Of a stretch of DNA of 64,000 bases, positions 1 to 9,904 are shown piece after piece. How positions within the stretch are numbered: the first letter of the stretch is position 1; every line of letters begins with the position of its first letter. The DNA is from Saprospiraceae bacterium (GTDB lineage Bacteria; Bacteroidota; Bacteroidia; Chitinophagales; Saprospiraceae), in NCBI GenBank assembly GCA_016710115.1, contig JADJLN010000010.1, positions 62,001 to 126,000 on the forward strand, given 5' to 3'. The position numbers and the translations under genes are program-made. The notes under the pieces are model-generated. The model saw only the letters and a program-made list of their open reading frames with translations. It did no database searches and was not told the DNA's origin.

Positions 1-351
1 GTATGCGGAGGACGGATCATTTCGCGAGCCCACAATACGACTGAACAGTTGAACGATGTCACGGCACATGCAGAGATCCTGTGCATGACCTCCGGTTCAG
101 ATTATCTGGGTAGTAAATATCTGCCCGAATGCACACTTTATGTTACACTGGAACCGTGTGTCATGTGCGCCGGGGCTTTACAATGGGCCCAAATCGGACG
201 AATTGTGTACGGTGCCGATGATGAAAAACGCGGATTCATGCGGTATGGCAAGTCGCTGCTGCATCCGAGCACCACAATCGAATTCGGCATTTTGCATGAG
301 GAATGCAGTCAATTGCTCAAAGACTTTTTTCGGAGTAAGCGCAATACCTAG
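1..351 (+). CDS. tadA: tRNA-specific adenosine deaminase TadA, 5'-truncated by window edge
   Basis: This deaminates adenosine 34 to inosine in the tRNA wobble position (family knowledge). The frame is open from base 1, so the N-terminus lies outside the window; the TTG at 49 is internal. The zinc site is visible: HAE (His ligand plus proton-shuttle Glu) followed by PCVMC (two Cys ligands). The C-terminal EECSQLLKDFFR helix is typical of TadA. A guanine deaminase-like paralogue is the main alternative. Its TAG stop overlaps the stop of the convergent next gene inside the palindrome CTAG. Confidence 0.9.
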   Translation, partial: VCGGRIISRAHNTTEQLNDVTAHAEILCMTSGSDYLGSKYLPECTLYVTLEPCVMCAGALQWAQIGRIVYGADDEKRGFMRYGKSLLHPSTTIEFGILHEECSQLLKDFFRSKRNT

Positions 352-1028
352 CGCCGGTTGGTAGGCAGGGCATCGCTGCCTGCAGTCATCGTCTTCAACG
401 TAGCTTCGGATACCTTCCGGATGGTCAGGGATTCCTTTTCTTCACCAAACTGGAGTGACAGCTGATAGGGCCCTTCAGGAAGCGAAGTCAGATCGAGAGA
501 ATAGTCGTTGATCCCGTAATCCATCAGCCATTGACCGCTGTCTTCCACGGGCTGATTGAGATGGCGAATTTGCCACTGCAAAAATCCACGCGCTCTGCCC
601 TGGACTTCAACCCCGAAAGAAGCAGTCGGAAGAATATCCGAGTAGCGGAGAATGGCAAACTGATTGGCTGTCTTATTCTTCATCGTGATGATCGAAGAAT
701 AGACAGGGGTATGATTGGATACCTGGACACGTAACCGGTAAAAATTAACCGCTTCAACAACGTCCGGTGCAAGGAATTGATAATCATTCTGAATCGATGA
801 CCCCCCTTTTCCCGCTAATTGGGAGATCTCCTGGAAGTTGAGTCCATCACTTGATTTTTCCAGGACAAACTGTGCTCCCGGAGCTTCAAAGGATGTCTGC
901 CAGCGCAACAAATGGCCTATTGGGAAGACCTCCCCTGTCAATTCTTGCTGGAATACGACCTGTTGAGCCTGCGTTTGCAGACTGCATATACCGGAAAGAA
1001 GGAACAGAAGGATGATAGGCGTTCGCAT
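348..1028 (-). CDS. Secreted hypothetical protein, possible T9SS cargo
   Basis: 226 residues. The ATG at 1028 is preferred over the longer 1064 start because a signal peptide (MRTPIILLFLLSGICSLQTQAQ) begins there. The middle (LRWQTSFE..., FVLEKSSDGLNF, NFYRLRV) matches the fibronectin-like segment common in Bacteroidota secreted proteins. The C-terminus (LDLTSLPEGPYQLSLQFG) resembles a type A T9SS sorting domain, but it is followed by about 25 extra residues. The specific function is unknown. Convergent with tadA. Confidence 0.7.
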   Translation of the reverse strand: MRTPIILLFLLSGICSLQTQAQQVVFQQELTGEVFPIGHLLRWQTSFEAPGAQFVLEKSSDGLNFQEISQLAGKGGSSIQNDYQFLAPDVVEAVNFYRLRVQVSNHTPVYSSIITMKNKTANQFAILRYSDILPTASFGVEVQGRARGFLQWQIRHLNQPVEDSGQWLMDYGINDYSLDLTSLPEGPYQLSLQFGEEKESLTIRKVSEATLKTMTAGSDALPTNRR

Positions 1029-1226
1029 GTTAACCTGAATGATCAAACAATATGCCGAACTCAATTCTATCGTTCAAGGCTGTTTGTTTTGATTTTGTGA
1101 CATGCTATCCAAAACAGATTGGTCTGAAATTTGCAGGGTACAGGGGTTAAAACGGCGTTAAACCATCGGACTCATTAACCCCAATTCGGAGGACTTGTCG
1201 TTCTTCGTACAGACAAACCGAATACC

Positions 1227-1760
1227 ATGTCCCGAATTCCCCTTCTCCTCATCCTACTGACGGTGGCATCCTGTTCACCGCGGCTGACTCCATTCACTTC
1301 TTCACTGATCGAAAGCAACAAATGGGAAGAAGAGGATCTGAAGAAGATCCAGTTCTATTTGTCTCAGGATGTCGTACTCCAGCAGGAGATCCGGAAAAAC
1401 AGTTCGGAAATTGTGATGGGAGAGATCGTCATGAACGGCGGACGGGAAGTGGACCAGATCACCTTCAAGGCAGGCACACCCGGAGTGCTGGTCCAACGGG
1501 CTCGTGAGGAAAAGCTGGCTATCAGCTTTGAATCAGGCGATGATCAACGGTTTCTCATTTTCACACCACACCCGAAAAAGAACGGCACCTTTGTCCTTTC
1601 CGCACGAAACTGGGAGAAGGGCAGTGGGCAGATCAATTATGGAGGTAATTATTATTACACCATTCCGGGCAGCGGATTAGCCTCCCTGATGGTGGACCTG
1701 AAGGCCAGCCAGACCAATTCGGTCAAGTCGAGACAGGCGAGTGGTCGGACGGTGAATTAA
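1227..1760 (+). CDS. Hypothetical lipoprotein
   Basis: 177 residues with a lipoprotein signal peptide (MSRIPLLLILLTVASC, lipobox VASC), so membrane-anchored at the periplasmic or outer-membrane face. No family was recognised. A central beta-rich stretch (EIVMGEIVMNGG, GTFVLSARNW, GGNYYYTIPGSG) suggests a small beta domain. Its TAA overlaps the TAA of convergent pcm in the palindrome TTAA. Confidence 0.65.
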   Translation: MSRIPLLLILLTVASCSPRLTPFTSSLIESNKWEEEDLKKIQFYLSQDVVLQQEIRKNSSEIVMGEIVMNGGREVDQITFKAGTPGVLVQRAREEKLAISFESGDDQRFLIFTPHPKKNGTFVLSARNWEKGSGQINYGGNYYYTIPGSGLASLMVDLKASQTNSVKSRQASGRTVN

Positions 1761-2404
1761 CCGGCATCCAGCCCCCCCAGAAACGGGACAAACCGGTATT
1801 GACCAAAGACTTCATTCTTGAATGTGGTTTCATCCACTCTGATGATGCGGAGCATTTCCTGGACATCCGATCCAACGGGCACGACCAGAATGCCACCTGG
1901 TGCCAACTGATCCAGCAGTGGTTGTGGGACAGTTTCTGCAGCAGCTGTGACAATGATCCGGTCAAACGGAGCATAGGTATCAAGACCCGTCATTCCATCC
2001 TTGTAAAAACACCTGATGCGGGAGTAACCCAGTTCTTTCAGGAAGGCTTTTGATTTCTGATACAGCACGCGTTGCCGTTCCACTGTGAACACCCGGGCAC
2101 CCAGTTGATGGAGAATGGCCGCCTGGTATCCTGAACCTGTGCCGATCTCAAGTACCTTCTGATGTTTTTTCACGTCCAACAGCTCCGTCATTCGGGCCAC
2201 GGTGTAGGGCTGTGAAATGGACTGATCCTTATCGATGGGGAAGGCCTTGTCCTCATATGCGAGCTCTTCAAAAGCCCGATCCAGAAACCAGTGGCGGGGA
2301 ACATCCCAAAGGGCCTGGAGGACGGCTTCATCCTGGATCCCTTTCTGTCTGAGGGTTTCCAGGAGTTTGCGACGCATGCCCTTGTGTTTGTAGTTGTCCT
2401 CCAC
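1757..2404 (-). CDS. pcm: Protein-L-isoaspartate O-methyltransferase
   Basis: Repairs isoaspartyl residues in aged proteins using S-adenosylmethionine. The SAM-binding motif VLEIGTGSGYQA and the family motifs PRHWFLDRAFEE, AYEDKAFPI and SQPYTVARM are present. The frame stays open upstream to 2599, but that part runs into the tandem repeats and is unrelated to the family. The GTG at 2404 (VEDNYKHKGMRRK) fits the usual start of Bacteroidota Pcm; the ATG at 2377 is the alternative. About 215 residues, normal length. Confidence 0.92.
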   Translation of the reverse strand: MEDNYKHKGMRRKLLETLRQKGIQDEAVLQALWDVPRHWFLDRAFEELAYEDKAFPIDKDQSISQPYTVARMTELLDVKKHQKVLEIGTGSGYQAAILHQLGARVFTVERQRVLYQKSKAFLKELGYSRIRCFYKDGMTGLDTYAPFDRIIVTAAAETVPQPLLDQLAPGGILVVPVGSDVQEMLRIIRVDETTFKNEVFGQYRFVPFLGGLDAG

Positions 2405-2540
2405 GATGGTAAAAATAGGGCAAAGGCGATCAAAATCCCGATGAATCGTGAATCCTGGCCGATTCGTGGGGGCTCGAACTGAAATTGAATTCGTTATCAC
2501 AAACAGTTGCATACCGGAATCAGGTATCAGAACCCTGAAG

Positions 2541-4408
2541 ATCGGAGGTTCAACCACTCCGTGGTTGGTTTTTAAGCGGACCTTGTCCCCGGATTTCAAC
2601 CGGGGTTATTTATGTTGGATCGCTCCGCGATCCTGGGATGGTTGTGCAGGATAGAAACGGCAAGATGTTGATTACTTGGGATGGAAATGGGTGGGGAACA
2701 TTAGAAAATCATTTGGTAATGAAGGAGGAAAATCGTGTAAGAACGAGGCAAATAAGAACTGCCATGTTTTTGGATTATTGGATGGGAACATAGCATAGGT
2801 CTAATCGGACATCCTCTTGAACCCTAACGAATCGGAGGGTCAACCACTTCGTGGTTGGTTTTGGGCTGCTCTTGTCCGCGGATGTCAACCGGGGATATTC
2901 AGTTGGATCGCTCCGCGATCCTGGGATGGTGTGCAGGATAGAAACGGCAAGATGTTGATTACTTGGGATGGGAATGGGTGGGGAACATTAGAAAATCATT
3001 TGGTAATGAAGGAGGAAAATCGTGTAAGAACGAGGCAAATAAGAACTGCCATGTTTTTGGATTATTGGATGGGGAACATAGCATAGGTCTAATCGGACAT
3101 CCTCTTGAACCCTAACGAATCGGAGGGTCAACCACTTCGTGGTTGGTTTTGGGCTGCTCTTGTCCGCGGATGTCAACCGGGGATATTCAAGTTGGATCGC
3201 TCCGCGATCCTGGGATGGTTGTGCAGGATAGAAACGGCAAGATGTTGATTACTTGGGATGGAAATGGGTGGGGACCGTCAGAGAATCATATGGTAATGGA
3301 GGAGAAAAATCGTGTAAGAACGAGGCAAATAAGAACGCCATGTCCTTGGATAATTGGATGGGAATATAGCATTGGAATAATCAGACAGCTCTTGAACCCT
3401 GACGAATCGAAGGGTCAACCACTGTGGTTGGTTTTGGGCTGCTCTTGTCCGCGGATGTCAACCGGGAATCAGTTGGATGCTCCGCGATCCTGGGATGGTT
3501 GTGCAGGATAGAAACGGCAAGATGTTGATTACTTGGGATGGAAATGGGTGGGGACCGTCAGAGAATCATATGGTAATGGAGGAGAAAAATCGTGTAAGAA
3601 CGAGGCAAATAAGAACTGCCATGTCCTTGGATAATTGGATGGGAACATAGCATTGGAATAATCGGACATGCTCTTGAACCCTGACGAATCGGAGGTTCAA
3701 CCACTCCGTGGTTGGTTTTTAAGCTGACCTTGTCCTCGGATTTCAACCGGGGTTATTTATGTTGGATCGCTCCGCGATCCTGGGATGGTTGTGCAGGATA
3801 GAAACGGCAAGATGTTGATTACTTGGGATGGAAATGGGTGGGGACCGTCAGAGAATCATATGGTAATGGAGGAGAAAAATCGTGTAAGAACGAGGCAAAT
3901 AAGAACTGCCATGTCCTTGGATAATTGGATGGGAACATAGCATTGGAATAATCGGACATGCTCTTGAACCCTGACGAATCGGAGGTTCAACCACTCCGTG
4001 GTTGGTTTTTAAGGCTGACCTTGTCCTCGGATTTCAACCGGGGTATTTATGTTGACGCTCCGCGATCCGGGATGGTGTGCAGGATAGAAACGGCAAGATG
4101 TTGATTACTTGGGATGGAAATGGGTGGGGACCGGTAGAGTATCATATTGTAATGGAGGAGAAAAATCGTGTAAGAACGAGGCAAATAAGAACTGCCATGT
4201 CCTTGGATAATTGGATGGGAATATAGCATTGGAATAATCAGACATGCTCTTGAACCCTGACGAATCGAAGGGTCAACCACTTCGTGGTTGGTTTTGGGCT
4301 GCTCTTGTCCGCGGATGTCAACCGGGGTTATTCAAGTTGGATCGTTCCGCGATCCTGGGATGGTTGTGCAGGATAGAAACGGCAAGATGTTGATTACTTG
4401 GGATGGAA
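2541..4408. repeat. Tandem array of six full and one partial ~287-bp units
   Basis: Unit starts (motif atcggaggg/atcgaaggg) lie at about 2541, 2831, 3119, 3406, 3688, 3978 and 4264, spaced 282-290 bp; the last unit breaks off near 4408. Each unit carries three short hairpins (for unit 1: 2552-2566, 2587-2605, 2617-2633), then about 190 bp without obvious structure. Two variants of the left half (units 1, 5, 6 versus 2, 3, 4, 7) and of the right half (units 1, 2 versus 3, 4, 5, with 6 diverged) are combined mosaically, which suggests unequal exchange or gene conversion. No convincing gene. Confidence 0.95.
2552..2633 (+). repeat. Three-hairpin core of tandem unit 1
   Basis: Hairpin 1 is AACCAC-tcc-GTGGTT (2552-2566). 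Hairpin 2 is CCCCGG-7 nt-CCGGGG (2587-2605). Hairpin 3 is GGATCGC-tcc-GCGATCC (2617-2633). The spacer after hairpin 2 (TTATTTATGTTGGA) is shared in form with the elements at 4496 and 62968. Confidence 0.9.
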
Positions 4409-4495
4409 TGGACATCATTGAAGCGTTAAATAAAGGAGGAAAAGGTTGGTGCAAGAACGAAGTAAAAAGGCTTGTCAACACTCGGTAATTAAGGA

Positions 4496-4581
4496 GGACC
4501 ACGGTAGTGGTCCAATCTGAATAGCCCCGGATGAAATCCGGGGAATCATGCAAGGAGAAATATCGACCACGGATGTGGTCG
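4496..4581 (-). repeat. Single-copy three-hairpin element, inverted relative to the array
   Basis: GGACCAC-ggta-GTGGTCC (4496-4513), CCCCGGAT-gaa-ATCCGGGG (4525-4543) and CGACCAC-ggat-GTGGTCG (4564-4581). Read on the minus strand, the central hairpin is followed by CTATTCAGATTGGA, matching the spacer of the tandem units. The outer arms share one core here (GACCAC/GTGGTC) and differ from those in the array. Confidence 0.88.
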
Positions 4582-4768
4582 AATGGATGCACCCTGCCAG
4601 ATGAGTCCAGTCCCGGGTAGATTAGATCGACGCGCCTTCCAATAGATGACGAGAGAACCGGGCGGCATCCTCCATATAGGGCAATGTTGACAGGTTCGCG
4701 GGCAAGGGATATCACCTTATCCTTTTGTTATATCCCGAACGCGGTTTCCCTCCGGACAGATAAACCTG

Positions 4769-4776
4769 TATTTTTG
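4769..4776 (+). promoter_or_regulatory. -7 box TATTTTTG before pgm
   Basis: Matches the Bacteroidota primary-sigma consensus TAnnTTTG. The ATG follows only 7 bases after the box, so the transcript may be leaderless. Confidence 0.6.
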
Positions 4777-4783
4777 CGGCCAT

Positions 4784-6185
4784 ATGAGCAAAACGATCAA
4801 ATTCGGAACCGACGGGTGGCGAGCCATTATTGCCCGGGATTATACGGAAAACAACGTCATGCGGGTGGCCAAAGGCACCGCCGACTGGATGAACGAACAA
4901 GGGATGACCCGCGCAGTCATTGGCCATGATTGTCGCTTTGGTGGCCGGATGTTTGCCGAAGCGACCGCCCGTGTTTTTGCCGGCGAAGGCATTCAGGTCA
5001 GCCTCGCTGAAGGATTTGTCTCTACGCCGATGGTCTCCCTCGGCGTGGTCAAGCAACAGGCCGATATTGGTATCGTTATTACGGCCTCACACAACCCGCC
5101 CTCGTACAACGGTTTCAAGTTGAAGTCTGGCTTTGGCGGGCCTACCATTCCCAAAGACATCGCCGCAGTCGAAGAACGCATACCCAGGTTACTGGAAGAC
5201 ACCTATGCCTCTCTGGATGTGTTTCTGGAGAACGGGTTAATCCGGTATGTGGATCTGGAAGAGATCTACTATCAACATGTGCTGGAGGGATTTGATATTC
5301 CGTTGATGCGAACCTCGGGCATCCGCCTGGCCTATGATGCCATGTACGGAGCCGGCCAGCGTATTCTACCCCGCATCCTCCCTGAAGCACACTGCCTGCA
5401 TTGCGACGAAAACCCCGGCTTTCACGGACAGGCCCCGGAGCCCATCCATCGCAATCTGACCGAGCTTTCCGAACTGCTGGCCTCTTCAGGCCAGTTTGGT
5501 GCCGGACTGGCCAATGACGGCGATGCCGACCGGATCGGCATGTACGACAGCAAGGGCCGTTTTGTGGATAGCCACCACCTTCTGCTCCTGCTGCTGATCT
5601 ATCTGCACGACTACAAGAACCTTCGGGGTAAAGTGGTGGTGACCTTCTCAGTGACCGACAAGATGGAGACCCCGCGAAGCAGTATGGCCTTGACTTCGAA
5701 GTGACCAGGATCGGCTTCAAGTATATCGCCGAGATCATGATCGAGCAGGATGTCCTGGTCGGTGGTGAAGAGTCTGGTGGACTGGCCGTCAAGGGACATA
5801 TCCCTGAGCGGGATGGGGTGTGGATGGGACTGATGATCCTGGAGTTCATGGCCCGCACGAACAAGACCCTCGATCAGCTGGTGGAAATGGTCCATGAAAA
5901 GGTCGGCTCTTTTGATTTTGATCGCTGGGATCTGCATGTGGAAGAATCCCACAAACAAGCCGTCATCGCCGCCTGCAAAAATGACACCATCGATCCAGAA
6001 AATACACTCCGAACGAACCGCAAGGAGGACCTGGACGGCTTTAAATATTACCTGCCGGAAGGTTGGTTGATGTTCCGTCCCAGTGGCACGGAGCCAGTGC
6101 TAGAGTCTATGCACAGGGGAGTAATATGGATGAGGTGCAGGATATTTTGAAAAGGGCGAAGGTGTTGGTGGATCGGTTGGGGTAG
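4784..6185 (+). CDS. Phosphoglucomutase/phosphomannomutase family, two frameshifts
   Basis: Interconverts hexose 1- and 6-phosphates. Motifs: FGTDGWR (residues 7-13), catalytic TASHNPP (Ser about 102), metal site DGDADR (245-250), phosphate-binding FRPSGTEP near the end. Two single-base deletions split it. Near 5666-5670 the frame moves so that PAKQYGLDFEVTRIGFKY continues the domain. Near 6098-6103 it moves again so that RVYAQGSNMDEVQDILKRAK closes the protein at the TAG 6183-6185. Corrected length is about 467 residues, normal for the family. All domains are intact, so sequence error is likelier than a pseudogene. Confidence 0.88.
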
Positions 6186-6186
6186 A

Positions 6187-6663
6187 TTAATCGGTGATGG
6201 AGATCTTCTGCACTTTCTTGTGCAACTGATTCACCTCCATTAATGCCGCACTCCCATACCAGGGATGCAGTTCCATGATCAGTCGGCCGGCCTGGATGGC
6301 CGGGTCGGTTCGGGTCAGAGCTTCTGCCTCTTCGACGGTAGCTACATTGAAGATATAGATCCCGCGTACCTCGCCCTGATCCAGGAACGGGCCAGCCAAA
6401 ACCAGGGTGCCCTCTTCAGCCATACGCATAATGTTTTTAAGATGGGCCATCTGCAAGGCTGCTGCAGTTTCTGCATCCTGGCTTCGTTCCGGGCCGGCCT
6501 TGAGGAAGGCCATGACATAGGGTTTCATGCCATAGTCATCTGCACCGAGTTTTGCGGCGTAGGTGGAATCATATTTTAACTCACTTTTCTTTTCTGACTG
6601 TGCATACAAAGAATGGCAGTATAAAAAGATTGAAAAAGAGATCAGTATACGGTAAGACATCAT
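6187..6663 (-). CDS. Secreted YCII-related domain protein
   Basis: 158 residues with an N-terminal signal peptide (ILISFSIFLYCHSLYAQ) and a YCII-like domain: MAHLKNIMRMAEEGTLVLAGPF, then GIYIFNVATVEEAEALTRTDPA. YCII domains are small alpha/beta folds with a conserved His (HLKNI) and Asp and poorly known activity. Secreted versions occur in Bacteroidota. The start may be the second Met at 6660. It ends one base beyond convergent pgm. Confidence 0.8.
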   Translation of the reverse strand: MMSYRILISFSIFLYCHSLYAQSEKKSELKYDSTYAAKLGADDYGMKPYVMAFLKAGPERSQDAETAAALQMAHLKNIMRMAEEGTLVLAGPFLDQGEVRGIYIFNVATVEEAEALTRTDPAIQAGRLIMELHPWYGSAALMEVNQLHKKVQKISITD

Positions 6664-6886
6664 TTTGATATTAGGCAGAAACTAAAATACGACATTCATG
6701 AATTGTGACGTGAATAATTATTCCACAGATGTGTTTGAGAGAATTTGCAGGTTGATTCGATTAGTTATTCTCCTCGACTCCCTCCTACGCTAAAGCTTCG
6801 GCGGGCAAGCCTCCCCTCCAAACTCCTCCACTTTCGTGCCCTGCTTAGAGCTGATTTGATAAGCTTCAGAGGTGGTCAGCAACAAG

Positions 6887-9340
6887 TTATTCATCCCAGG
6901 AGGCCGTGGCCATCTTCCGTATCCGATCCTCCATACTCTCCGAGCTCATGCGCTCCCTGGACAGCGAATCGACAATAATCGGGAAGGCAAAAGGGGTGAA
7001 CTGACCGGGGGTCATTACGTGGATGGTTTGACCATGGATGCGGTGGAGGGCATCGCGCAAGCGGCTTTCTTCCAGCTGGAAGATATGGACCTCCTCAAAA
7101 GCTTGCAGGTAGAGAAGGTTGTCGGGGTCATAATCGGCAAAAACATCAAACAGAAGGGAGGAAGAACTCTGGAGGTGGCGTTCCTTTTTCAAGCGGCCGG
7201 GAAACCCCTTGAAGATCATCCCGGAGATGCTGGCGATATCCCGGAATTGACGGCGACCCATTTCGGCTTCGTTGATGCTTCGCCGGATATCTTCCATCAG
7301 ATTGTCAGTGGTATACAGCTCGGGATCAGTGAGCTGATCAAAGGGGATCTCATCTTCACTGAGCAATTCAAAACCATAATCGTTCATGGCCATACTGAAG
7401 CTGATCGGCTTTTTCCGGGACAGACGCCAGCCGATCAGTGCGGCCATGCCCTCATGGACAAAACGCCCCTCAAAGGGATAGAAGACCAGATGATGTCCCT
7501 CTTCACTATGGAAGTATTCGATCAGAAAATCGGCATGGGAGGGGATCATGCTGGTGGCCATCTGTCGTTCCAGTAAAGGTCGAAGAACCTGGGTCTCGGC
7601 ATCCGGACCGATGCCATCCCGATATTCATTGAGTTTGTCCCGGAGGAGTTTGGTCAGGTTGGAAGTCAGGGGCATACGGCCTCCCTGCCAGGAAGGGATC
7701 TTACCTGTTCGCCGGCTGCTTTTACGCACCTGGACCTCCATGTCGCGAATCCGCACCAGTTCGAGCGACTGCCCGGCAAACCAGAAGATATCGCCTGGTT
7801 TGAGCGCGGAGATAAAGCCCTCTTCGATGGTGCCCAGTCGTTTGCCGGATACATACTTGATGACCATGGCTGTGTCACTGACAATGGTCCCGATAGACAG
7901 ACGGTGGCGGAGGGCATTGCGGCGATCGATCACCACATGACGACCATCCGGTTTGACGGTGATCTTGTGAAATTCATCGTAGGCCTCCATGCTGCCGCCT
8001 CGGGTCAGAAAGTTGATCAGCCAGGCCCATTCGGCATCGCTGACACTTTCATAGGAGAAGGTTTGGCGAACCTCCTTCAGGATCTCGGCCGGATAGAAGC
8101 CGTCTCCGACTGCCAGGGTCATGAGGTACTGGACCAACACATCAAATGAGCGGATGTGAGGAAACCGGCTTTCCACTTCACCTGTGTGGATGGCACCGCG
8201 CAATGCAGCAGCTTCGATCAACTCCAGTGCATGGGTCGGCACAAAATAGATGCGGCTTGTCTTCCCGGGTTGGTGGCCACTTCGTCCGGCACGCTGCATG
8301 AATCGGGCGACGCCTTTCGGACTGCCGATCTGGATAATCTGCTCGACCGGGCGAAAGTCCACGCCCAGATCCAGACTGGAGGTACACACCACGGCCTTCA
8401 GCTTGCCCTCGTGCAGGGCTTCCTCGACCCAGTCGCGCAGTTCCCGACTGATGGATCCGTGATGCATGGCCATCTGTCCGGCCAGGTCGGGGGCTACTTC
8501 CAGAAGGCGCTGGTACCAGATCTCACACTGGGAGCGGGTATTGGTAAAGATGAGGGTACTGGTGCTGTTTTCGAGGAGGGGAATGACCTTTTCGATGAGG
8601 CGGATACCCAGGTGGCCAGCCCAGGGCAATTCCTCAATGGAGTTGGGCAGGATGGAGATGAGCTCGATGTCTTTGACCTGATCGGCGACAACCAGATGAG
8701 CACCATGCGATACGCCGGGAGGAGTACCCATGAGCACGCCGATGGCCTCCTCCAGGTTGCCGATAGTGGCTGAGATGCCCCAGGTCTTCAGCCCTGGGCA
8801 GAGGCTGCGCAGCCGACTGAATCCCAGCTCGACCTGGACTCCGCGCTTGCTGCCCACCAGCTCATGCCATTCGTCGGCGACGATACCCTTCAGATTGGAG
8901 AAGTAGCGAGCGGCCTGTTTCTGGGCGAGGAGGATATGCAGGCTTTCGGGGGTGGTGATGAGGATATGGGGCGGCGTTTTTCGCTGCCGGTCCCGTTCAG
9001 AGGTGAGGGTATCTCCGGTGCGGATGGCGATGTCCCAGTTGACGCCCAATCCGGCAGCGGCTCGTTGTGCGGAGTATTGGATCTCCCGGGAGAGGGCCCG
9101 CAAGGGGGTGATCCACAAGAGGTAGGGGCCCCAGCGTTTTTTCGGTTCGGGCATGTCACGAGACTCCCAGGATGGCGGGGATGATGAGGGAGTAGGTTTT
9201 CCCGCTACCGGTGGGCGCATTCACCAGGCCACTCTCGCCGTGCAGCCAGGCTTCCCATGCTTCGAATTGAAAAGGAAACGGAAACCACCCCTGATCTTCG
9301 AACCAGCTAACGGCGTCTGCGATGCCGGGATGGGGGGTGT
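6887..9340 (-). CDS. Ligase-associated DEXH-box DNA helicase (Lhr-like), one frameshift
   Basis: Superfamily 2 helicase of the ligase-associated DNA damage response group. In gene order: WFEDQGWFPFPFQFEAWEAW, Walker A APTGSGKT (about 9225-9200), WITPLRALS, TTPESLH, Walker B variant DEWHE, SATIGN, TLIFTNTRSQCE, VCTSSLDLGVDF, QRAGRSGHQPG, then the long Lhr-type C-terminal region. An extra G in the run at 9166-9168 puts Walker A in a different frame from the rest; removing it gives PAILESRDMPEP, which matches the family. No ATG, GTG or TTG lies in frame between the upstream stop (~9387) and WFEDQG, so the start is unresolved; a short ATTTCGTG repeat sits there. Its usual partner PdeM is at 52031-52765; no ligase or nuclease partner is in the window. 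Confidence 0.88.
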
Positions 9341-9374
9341 GATTTCGTGATTTCGTGATGGCGTTATTTCGACC

Positions 9375-9904
9375 GCAACAAGATCATAAATATGGGGTAT
9401 TCCATGGTTTCCGACAGAACGATAAAAGCTATGTTCCTGCCTGCCTGCCGCAGGCAGGGTTCCTGGTTTCATAGGTTTAGAAGTGTGCTATACGCTTGAA
9501 TGTTCAATGTTCAACGGGCCCCGACAAGTCGGGACCCTGTTCAAGGTTCAAGGTGACTTACGTTAAATGTTAAACAGGAGGCCTGTAGCAGAGGATTCCT
9601 TATATTCTTTTGGCAGTCGTGATAACCTCACCCCAACCCTCTCCTTTTCAAGGAGAGGGAGCATCAACATTCAATATGGATCTATACTAGTCACTTCAAC
9701 AACCTTCAGGTTCCCCCTCTCCCAGCCAGGGAGAGGGGGCCAGGGGGTGAGGTTATCACCACATGCACGCAATTGGCTAACTTTTCAATGTTATACGCGG
9801 AACAGCCAGTCGTTTAGCCGTCTGTATAACAAAGTGGAACAAGGAACGCAGGAACGCAGGAACACAGGAACAAATAAACTTTGCCACCGGCTAGCAGGGA
9901 GGAA
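9375..9904. other. Gene-free stretch with several small palindromes
   Basis: Contains CCTGCCTG-ccg-CAGGCAGG (9440-9458), CCCGAC-aa-GTCGGG (9520-9533), the large inverted repeat at 9621-9757, and a short direct repeat of GGAACGCA/GGAACACA at about 9838-9871. No coding sequence is supported. Confidence 0.75.
9621..9757. repeat. 137-bp nested inverted repeat
   Basis: Outer arms GATAACCTCACCCC (9621-9634) and GGGGTGAGGTTATC (9744-9757) enclose two hairpins: CCCTCTCCTT-ttc-AAGGAGAGGG (9637-9659) and CCCCCTCTCCC-6 nt-GGGAGAGGGGG (9713-9739). A diverged relative is at 35386-35498. Confidence 0.85.

Noticed and set aside
2405..2599. N-terminal extension of pcm into the repeat array
   Set aside because: The extra 65 residues derive from repeat and spacer DNA and have no similarity to Pcm; the family start fits GTG 2404.
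2541..4408. CRISPR array
   Set aside because: Units of ~287 bp abut each other with no unique spacers, and no cas genes are nearby.
6872..7576. 234-residue ORF antisense to the helicase
   Set aside because: It mirrors the codon structure of the conserved helicase; typical shadow frame.
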